11,131 nt of DNA from an uncultured Pseudomonadota bacterium. Its GTDB lineage: Bacteria > Pseudomonadota > Alphaproteobacteria > CACZRW01. The first letter of the stretch is position 1, and each line of letters opens with the position of its first letter. The notes beneath the pieces were generated by a model that saw nothing but the letters and a program-made list of their open reading frames with translations, searched no databases and was not told where the DNA came from. Of this stretch, positions 6,668-11,131 are shown in pieces. The stretch lies in the NCBI GenBank assembly GCA_902783675.1, contig CACZRW010000085.1, forward strand, positions 1 through 11,131. The letters run 5' to 3'. The position numbers and the translations under genes were made by a program.

Positions 6668-8335
6668 ATGTTTTTTTGGCTTATTGCAATACCGTTTTTT
6701 GTAATCATCGCAATGTTTACGCTGTTTAGGCTGCCCAGTAGCGACCTTAATCAGCCCGAGGAAATCCAAGATGCCGCAATGGCTTTTCGCATGGCTCTGC
6801 AACACGACGCCGCCGCAAAGCTTATGGAAGATTATAAGGCGAATGGCGAGTCTACCTTTTTTGATCTCGGTTCGTATAATATCGAAGGGGACGATTGGAA
6901 AGTCACTCTTATGGAAAGCGGGTATTTGCCGGCAAGCTTTGTTTCCGATACCGACAACATCGTGACTTATGTAAGGTGCTTGAATTCCTTGCGTGAGATT
7001 ACTTCGTGCCGGACGGCGACGGGCGTTTATATCGTGACGGCGGCGGCAGCTCCTTCCTCAAGCGCCATTACTTCGCGCTGGTTTGAGACGGCGGGGGCGG
7101 AAAGATTGGCAGAGCAGCTGGAAAAGTATTCGGGCAGCTTCCCCGTAAAGCAGGACGGCTTGGCAATTCCCGTAAGGCCCGTGAAGGAAGAGGACGAATC
7201 GGACGAGGACTTTGCGATAAGGCTTAATGCTTACAAGACCGCCAAAAGTGAATATATGAGACTGAAGCGGCGCTACTATAACTTTGGCGAGGGAATGCCG
7301 CGGCCGGATACTACGGTCGGGCAGGTGCGCGCCTATCCCTTTTACGGGGGCGAGGAAGCCGATGAAAGGGTTATTGTTCGGCGCATTCGCAGCGTAGAGG
7401 GCGGGACCGTAAATTATGACCTTACCCAAGTGCCGGTTGATATTCCCGATACCGAAGGTCAGCCTTTTGATTTTAACGGTGAGGCGGTGATTCTTACCGC
7501 GAGCTTTAAGCGGCCTAGTGCTTGTGTTGCCGATAGCGATTGTAACCCCGGTTATACTTGTAATGCGGGCGTATGCGAGCCGGCAACAACTTGTGTAACT
7601 TCTAATGATTGTGCTTTGGGTTATTATTGTAATGAAGGTAATTGCACTCAGGCGTCCTTTACTTGCGGCACAACGGACTATATAGAAACCGATACTTGGA
7701 TACAGCAGTGGTCCGCTTGCTCCCGTTGTCCCGCAGGACAGTTTAAGAAGTATAAAACTTTAGGTGAAACCGAGGAAAATTCCGATTATCCCGTTGCCCA
7801 TAATGCCGGATGCGTGAATATACCGGCACTTAACAGCTATACCGTCATGCCGGCAGGGCTTTATTCTGTGGATTCTGGTGATAATTTTTTAAGTATGGTA
7901 AACAATGCTAACATGTGGCACAGGCGAGTGAACATAACCTGTAACGGCAACAATGAAGAGTGGGATGTAGTGGGTCCTTTTCCAAATTGGTGGGAAGCGC
8001 AAGAGATATGTGCTAAACTGGGCAAGACTTTACCCGTAGATCATACCGTTTTCTTTACAAGTTGTAATGGAGAAACCAGAACACAAGTAATAAAATATGC
8101 TATCGCAGTCGGGACAGGGCAAACTCTGGAAGAGATAAATGTTATGAATGGTTCTTATGGATGGGACAGCACTACGGGAAATACTACCGGTTCAGACCAT
8201 TCTGTTGTTCTGAATAGTAGTTTTGGTGCAGATGGTGTGCGTACCTTTGAGATGACTACAGATGGGTTTATAAATGGATGGCCTCGCAGCTATTCCGGTT
8301 TTGATACGTATGTGCTTTGCGGTCCGGCTCAATAA
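6668..8335 (+). CDS. Membrane-anchored modular surface protein with Cys repeats and a C-type-lectin-like C-terminus
   Basis: I do not recognise a named family for this 555-residue protein. Residues 2-19 form one hydrophobic segment (WLIAIPFFVIIAMF) that could be a signal anchor. Residues 30-280 are a mixed soluble region with GYLPASF and VRCLNS-type stretches, slightly reminiscent of pilin globular domains, but no prepilin cleavage motif is present. Two repeats of the form C-x5-C-x5-C-x4-C follow (C286, C292, C298, C303 and C309, C315, C321, C326; DSDCNPGYTC, NDCALGYYC), then more cysteines (333, 351, 354, 382). The C-terminal 130 residues contain WWEAQEICAKLGKTLP (441-456) and end in YVLCGPAQ, a layout like a C-type lectin domain. 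Many likely disulphides imply an exported, outside-facing protein. AAAGGA (6654-6659) lies eight bases before the ATG. From about 7510 the DNA is clearly more AT-rich than the first half. An adhesin or ligand-binding role is inference. Confidence 0.85.
   Translation: MFFWLIAIPFFVIIAMFTLFRLPSSDLNQPEEIQDAAMAFRMALQHDAAAKLMEDYKANGESTFFDLGSYNIEGDDWKVTLMESGYLPASFVSDTDNIVTYVRCLNSLREITSCRTATGVYIVTAAAAPSSSAITSRWFETAGAERLAEQLEKYSGSFPVKQDGLAIPVRPVKEEDESDEDFAIRLNAYKTAKSEYMRLKRRYYNFGEGMPRPDTTVGQVRAYPFYGGEEADERVIVRRIRSVEGGTVNYDLTQVPVDIPDTEGQPFDFNGEAVILTASFKRPSACVADSDCNPGYTCNAGVCEPATTCVTSNDCALGYYCNEGNCTQASFTCGTTDYIETDTWIQQWSACSRCPAGQFKKYKTLGETEENSDYPVAHNAGCVNIPALNSYTVMPAGLYSVDSGDNFLSMVNNANMWHRRVNITCNGNNEEWDVVGPFPNWWEAQEICAKLGKTLPVDHTVFFTSCNGETRTQVIKYAIAVGTGQTLEEINVMNGSYGWDSTTGNTTGSDHSVVLNSSFGADGVRTFEMTTDGFINGWPRSYSGFDTYVLCGPAQ
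7523..7645 (+). repeat. Two tandem cysteine-repeat units inside the surface-protein gene
   Basis: Encodes residues 286-326: two 18-residue units, each with four cysteines in identical spacing (C-x5-C-x5-C-x4-C), separated by five residues. The units share S/N-D-C, G-Y-x-C and N-x-G-x-C positions. They resemble small disulphide-rich EGF/EB-like modules and may act as a stalk or spacer. Confidence 0.75.
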
Positions 8336-8359
8336 TCTTTGTCCGTAGATGTTAATATG

Positions 8360-8388
8360 TTGCAAGTTTTGCGTAAGGGATTTATAAT
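8360..8388 (+). promoter_or_regulatory. Probable sigma-70-type promoter for bamD-ligA
   Basis: A -35 candidate TTGCAA (8360-8365, four of six consensus bases) is followed by exactly 17 bases and a perfect -10 TATAAT (8383-8388). Transcription would start near 8395, about 30 bases before the bamD ATG. The -10 sits inside a perfect dyad GGGATT-TAT-AATCCC (8377-8391). The element starts 25 bases after the stop of the preceding gene, which suggests that bamD-ligA has its own promoter. Confidence 0.7.
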
Positions 8389-8426
8389 CCCGAGCCAATG
8401 TTGAAACTTGTTAAAATGGCGGAAAA

Positions 8427-9254
8427 ATGCATATCGTTATAAGGTTCTTACTGCTGGGGTTTTTGTTATTTTTAATCTTTCTTTTTGCGACTTCCTGCTC
8501 CTCGGACGGGCAAAAGCCGGTAGAAGAGCGCTCGGTCGAATCCCTTTACAATGAAGGGTATCAGAAAATCCAAGCCGAAAATTACGCCGATGCCGCGAAA
8601 ATGTTCGACGAGGTCGAGCGACAGCACCCTTATTCCTCTTGGGCGGCAAAGGCGCAACTTATGGCTGCTTATGCCTATTATGAAAACGAAAAATATGATG
8701 ATGCAATAATGGCGCTGGATCGCTTTATCCAGCTTCACCCCGGCAATAAAGACGCCGCGTATGCTTATTACTTGCGGGCGCAATGCTATTACTTGCAGAT
8801 ATCCGATGTTTACCGCGACCAAAAGATGACTTTGCTTGCCAAAGATGCTTTGGCCGAGGTGTTCCGCAGATTTCCCGCAAGTCCTTATGCTCGTGATGCT
8901 CGTATCAAATACGACTTGACCGTCGACCATTTAGCGGGAAAGGAAATGGCTGTCGGGCGGTATTACCTTAATCGCGAAATGTATCTTGCCGCGCTTAACC
9001 GCTTTCAAGTGGTGATTATGCAGTATCAGACGACTACTCATATTGAGGAGGCGCTTTACCGCTTGGTTGAGACTTACACGGCGTTGGGGCTTAAGAAAGA
9101 GGCGGTGCGCGCGGCGGCGGTGCTGGGGCATAACTATCCCGCCTCGGAGTGGTATGAAATGGCGTATAAAGTAGCCGAACTTGACGAGGAAAAACTTGCC
9201 GAGCTTAAAAAGCAAGAGGCGGAGAACTCGTGGTTCGGTTGGGCAACCTTTTAA
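8427..9254 (+). CDS. bamD: Outer-membrane assembly lipoprotein BamD (ComL/YfiO family)
   Basis: BamD is the essential lipoprotein partner of BamA in the complex that inserts beta-barrel proteins into the outer membrane; it sits on the inner face of that membrane. The 275-residue protein starts with a hydrophobic signal peptide ending in a lipobox ATS-C (Cys24). The mature part is a chain of about five TPR-like helix pairs, beginning ESLYNEGYQKIQAENYADAAKMF-like (about 38-60), then DEVERQHPYSSWAAKAQLM, the conserved YYLRAQCYYLQISDVYRDQ block (about 118-136) and FPASPYARDARIKYD. These match the BamD signatures of a long Y-A-x(2)-L-x-A region and R-x-F-P-x-S-x-Y-A. The ribosome site is weak (GCGGA at 8419-8423, only three bases from the ATG), so the exact start is less sure than the gene. 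It is followed after 30 bases by ligA. Confidence 0.95.
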   Translation: MHIVIRFLLLGFLLFLIFLFATSCSSDGQKPVEERSVESLYNEGYQKIQAENYADAAKMFDEVERQHPYSSWAAKAQLMAAYAYYENEKYDDAIMALDRFIQLHPGNKDAAYAYYLRAQCYYLQISDVYRDQKMTLLAKDALAEVFRRFPASPYARDARIKYDLTVDHLAGKEMAVGRYYLNREMYLAALNRFQVVIMQYQTTTHIEEALYRLVETYTALGLKKEAVRAAAVLGHNYPASEWYEMAYKVAELDEEKLAELKKQEAENSWFGWATF

Positions 9255-9284
9255 AAATGAAAGTAATAATGAAGGTGGTTTGCG

Positions 9285-11131
9285 GTGAGTGATACAGCGG
9301 CAAAAGATCCTAAAGATTTAACTGCGGAAGAAGCGGCGGAAGAGCTGGCACGGCTCGCCAGTGAAATTATTTATTATGATATAGCTTATCATCAGAACGA
9401 TGCGCCGCTTATATCGGACGGCGAATATGATGCTTTGAAGCGGCGCAATGATGCTATCGAGGAGCGCTTTCCCGATCTTATTCGCAAGGATAGCCCGCGG
9501 TTCAGGGTGGGATATACTCCTTCCAAGGCTTTTAAAAAGGCGACGCACACCGTGCCGATGTTGTCGCTGGGGAATATATTTACCGACGAGGACGCCTTTG
9601 ATTTTGTGGGAAGGGTGCGGAGTTTCTTGGGGCTTAAGGAAGGCGAGCCTTTGGATATCGTTGCCGAGCCCAAGATTGACGGGCTGTCGTTTTCCTCTCT
9701 TTATCAAGGCGGCGAATTCGTGCGCGGGGCAACTCGCGGCGACGGCGTGGTCGGCGAAGATGTTACGCAAAATATGCTTACCATTGCCGAGCTGCCAAAG
9801 CGCCTTAAAGGCGAGATAAAAAATATTGAAGTGCGCGGCGAGGTCTATATGAAAAAGGCGGATTTCTTTCGCCTTAACGAGGAGCAGGAGAAAAAAGGAA
9901 AACCGCTTTTCGCTAATCCCAGAAATGCCGCAGCGGGCTCGCTTCGCCAGCTTGATGCGGCAGTGACTGCGCGGCGCAAGCTGTCTATATTCGCCTATGC
10001 CTATGGTGAGCTTACGGATAAGGTGCCTTTTGTGACGCATTACGACTTTTTGGAGTGGCTTAGGGCGTCGGGCTTTCCCGTTAATCCCGAGATTCGCCTT
10101 TGCCATTCTGCCGAGGAGATTGTCAGCTTCTTCCACTATATCATGGATAAAAGGCCAAGCCTTTCTTATGACATTGACGGGGTGGTGTATAAGGTCAACC
10201 GCCTTGATTACCAAAGGCGGCTCGGATTCGTGTCGCGGGCGCCAAGGTGGGCTATCGCGCATAAGTTCCCCGCCGAGCAGGCGCGGACTATCCTTAGGAA
10301 TATAAGAGTGCAGGTCGGGCGCATGGGGACGCTTACCCCCGTGGCGGACTTGGAGCCTGTGAATGTCGGCGGAGTCATGGTGTCGCACGCTACCTTGCAC
10401 AACGAGGACGAAATAAAGCGCAAAGGGGTGCGTATCGGCGATACGGTTATTGTGCAGCGCGCGGGCGATGTTATTCCTCAAATCGTCGGGATTGACTTGG
10501 CAAAGCGGCCTCCTCATTCGGTGGATTTTGTCTTTCCCGAAGTTTGCCCCGTGTGCGGAAGTGTTGCCGTGCGCGAAGGCGATGAGGTGGCTCGCAAGTG
10601 CATGGGCGGGCTGCATTGTCCGGCGCAGGCGGTGGAAAGCCTTAAACACTTTGTATCGCGGGACGCCTTGGATATTCGCGGCTTGGGCGATAGGAATGTT
10701 GAGGAGTTTTACCACAAAGGTTGGCTTGCCGATGCATCTAAAATCTTTTCCCTTAAAGAGGACAGGTGGTTTGAGCTGCCTAATCTGGAAGGCTGGGGCG
10801 CAAAGTCCGCGACAAAGCTTTTTGATGCGATTGATAAGGTAAAAGAGGGTATCCCCTTGGACCGCTTTATCTATGCTTTGGGAATACCGCAAATCGGATC
10901 GGCGACGGCGCGGGTTCTGGCAAAGCAATACCTTTCGTTGACGCACTTTATGAATAGTATGAGCTCGGCGCAGGACAAGGATTCTCCCGCCTATCAGGAA
11001 TTGGTCGCAATAGAGGGTATCGGCGAGTCTATGGCAGAGGATTTGCTGTTTTTCTTTGCCGATGAGAAAAATCAGGAAGTGGTTGCAAAAATTACCGCGC
11101 AAATGAAAGTGCTGGACTTTGTGCCGCCAAA
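9285..11131 (+). CDS. ligA: NAD-dependent DNA ligase LigA (3' end outside the window)
   Basis: LigA seals nicks in DNA using NAD+ during replication and repair. The frame is open from GTG at 9285 to the window edge, giving 615 residues; complete LigA is about 670-700, so the C-terminal BRCT domain is missing. Domains in order: domain Ia with YYDIAYHQNDAPLISDGEYD (30-49); the nucleotidyltransferase core with active-site Lys130 in EPKIDG, then RGDGVVGEDVT, EVRGEVYM, FANPRNAAAGSLRQLD, YDIDGVVYKVN and the WAIAHKFPAE motif; an OB fold (VGRMGTLTPVADLEPV, SHATLHNEDEI, RAGDVIPQI); a zinc finger with Cys421, Cys424, Cys439 and Cys445; and helix-hairpin-helix repeats (DIRGLG, LEGWGAKSA, LGIPQIGSATA, IEGIGESMA). 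All key residues are present. The GTG is chosen because AAGG (9272-9275) lies nine bases upstream and the protein then aligns with the family start. It is probably co-transcribed with bamD. Confidence 0.97.
   Translation, partial: MSDTAAKDPKDLTAEEAAEELARLASEIIYYDIAYHQNDAPLISDGEYDALKRRNDAIEERFPDLIRKDSPRFRVGYTPSKAFKKATHTVPMLSLGNIFTDEDAFDFVGRVRSFLGLKEGEPLDIVAEPKIDGLSFSSLYQGGEFVRGATRGDGVVGEDVTQNMLTIAELPKRLKGEIKNIEVRGEVYMKKADFFRLNEEQEKKGKPLFANPRNAAAGSLRQLDAAVTARRKLSIFAYAYGELTDKVPFVTHYDFLEWLRASGFPVNPEIRLCHSAEEIVSFFHYIMDKRPSLSYDIDGVVYKVNRLDYQRRLGFVSRAPRWAIAHKFPAEQARTILRNIRVQVGRMGTLTPVADLEPVNVGGVMVSHATLHNEDEIKRKGVRIGDTVIVQRAGDVIPQIVGIDLAKRPPHSVDFVFPEVCPVCGSVAVREGDEVARKCMGGLHCPAQAVESLKHFVSRDALDIRGLGDRNVEEFYHKGWLADASKIFSLKEDRWFELPNLEGWGAKSATKLFDAIDKVKEGIPLDRFIYALGIPQIGSATARVLAKQYLSLTHFMNSMSSAQDKDSPAYQELVAIEGIGESMAEDLLFFFADEKNQEVVAKITAQMKVLDFVPP

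Noticed and set aside
6668..6730. A type IV prepilin signal at the start of the surface protein
   Set aside because: There is no short basic leader ending in Gly followed by a Phe/Met-x4-Glu helix, so the segment is better described as a signal anchor.
7058..7429. A 123-codon minus-strand frame within the surface-protein gene
   Set aside because: It is antisense to an intact longer gene, with no ribosome site or motif seen.
9257..9292. An 11-codon open frame (MKVIMKVVCGE) between bamD and ligA that could be a leader peptide
   Set aside because: It is very short, has no regulatory codon run or attenuator hairpin, and simply contains the ribosome site of ligA.
9318..11102. A 594-codon open frame on the minus strand opposite ligA
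   Set aside because: The plus-strand frame encodes an unmistakable LigA with all its motifs. The antisense product is basic and low in recognisable structure, as expected for a shadow of a GC-biased coding frame.
1..11131. Mobile elements, CRISPR arrays, tRNA or rRNA genes, toxin-antitoxin or defence systems
   Set aside because: I saw no transposase or recombinase motifs, no terminal inverted repeats, no regularly spaced repeats and no RNA-gene sequences on either strand.

Overview
The window looks like ordinary chromosomal DNA from an alphaproteobacterium, probably an uncultured and possibly host-associated lineage. The evidence is a set of full-length, recognisable Gram-negative housekeeping genes: a YejABEF-type peptide importer, AccA, a BamD lipoprotein and an NAD-dependent DNA ligase. 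The bamD-ligA neighbourhood resembles the lpxC-bamD-recN-ligA order of many alphaproteobacteria, here without recN. A cysteine-repeat surface protein also fits gut-type alphaproteobacteria. The lineage is inference; there is no rRNA or other marker gene in the window.

Left half (1 to 5428), all on the minus strand and read from right to left: an uncharacterised two-TM membrane protein with an acidic tail, then yejA (periplasmic binding protein), yejB and yejE (permeases) and yejF (ATPase, cut by the left edge). Junctions are a 7-base gap, a 4-base ATGA overlap, an 11-base overlap and a 1-base gap. This is a single tightly packed operon for importing oligopeptides; in other bacteria the same transporter takes up peptide antibiotics of the microcin C type.

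Middle: a 175-base AT-rich divergent intergenic region (5429 to 5603) holds an 11-base-phased tandem repeat. It separates the yej operon from accA (5604 to 6557, plus strand), which encodes the carboxyltransferase alpha subunit of acetyl-CoA carboxylase.

Right half, plus strand: after accA comes a 555-residue membrane-anchored modular protein (6668 to 8335). It has a pilin-like or otherwise unknown N-terminal part, two C-x5-C-x5-C-x4-C repeats and a C-terminal module resembling a C-type lectin fold. It is the most accessory-looking gene here, and its base composition changes inside the gene. A near-consensus sigma-70 promoter (TTGCAA, 17 bases, TATAAT) precedes bamD (8427 to 9254). ligA follows after 30 bases and runs off the right edge (9285 to 11131).

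I saw no tRNA, rRNA, CRISPR array, insertion sequence or complete new defence or mobile system. The least explained items are the 555-residue surface protein and the membrane protein heading the yej operon.
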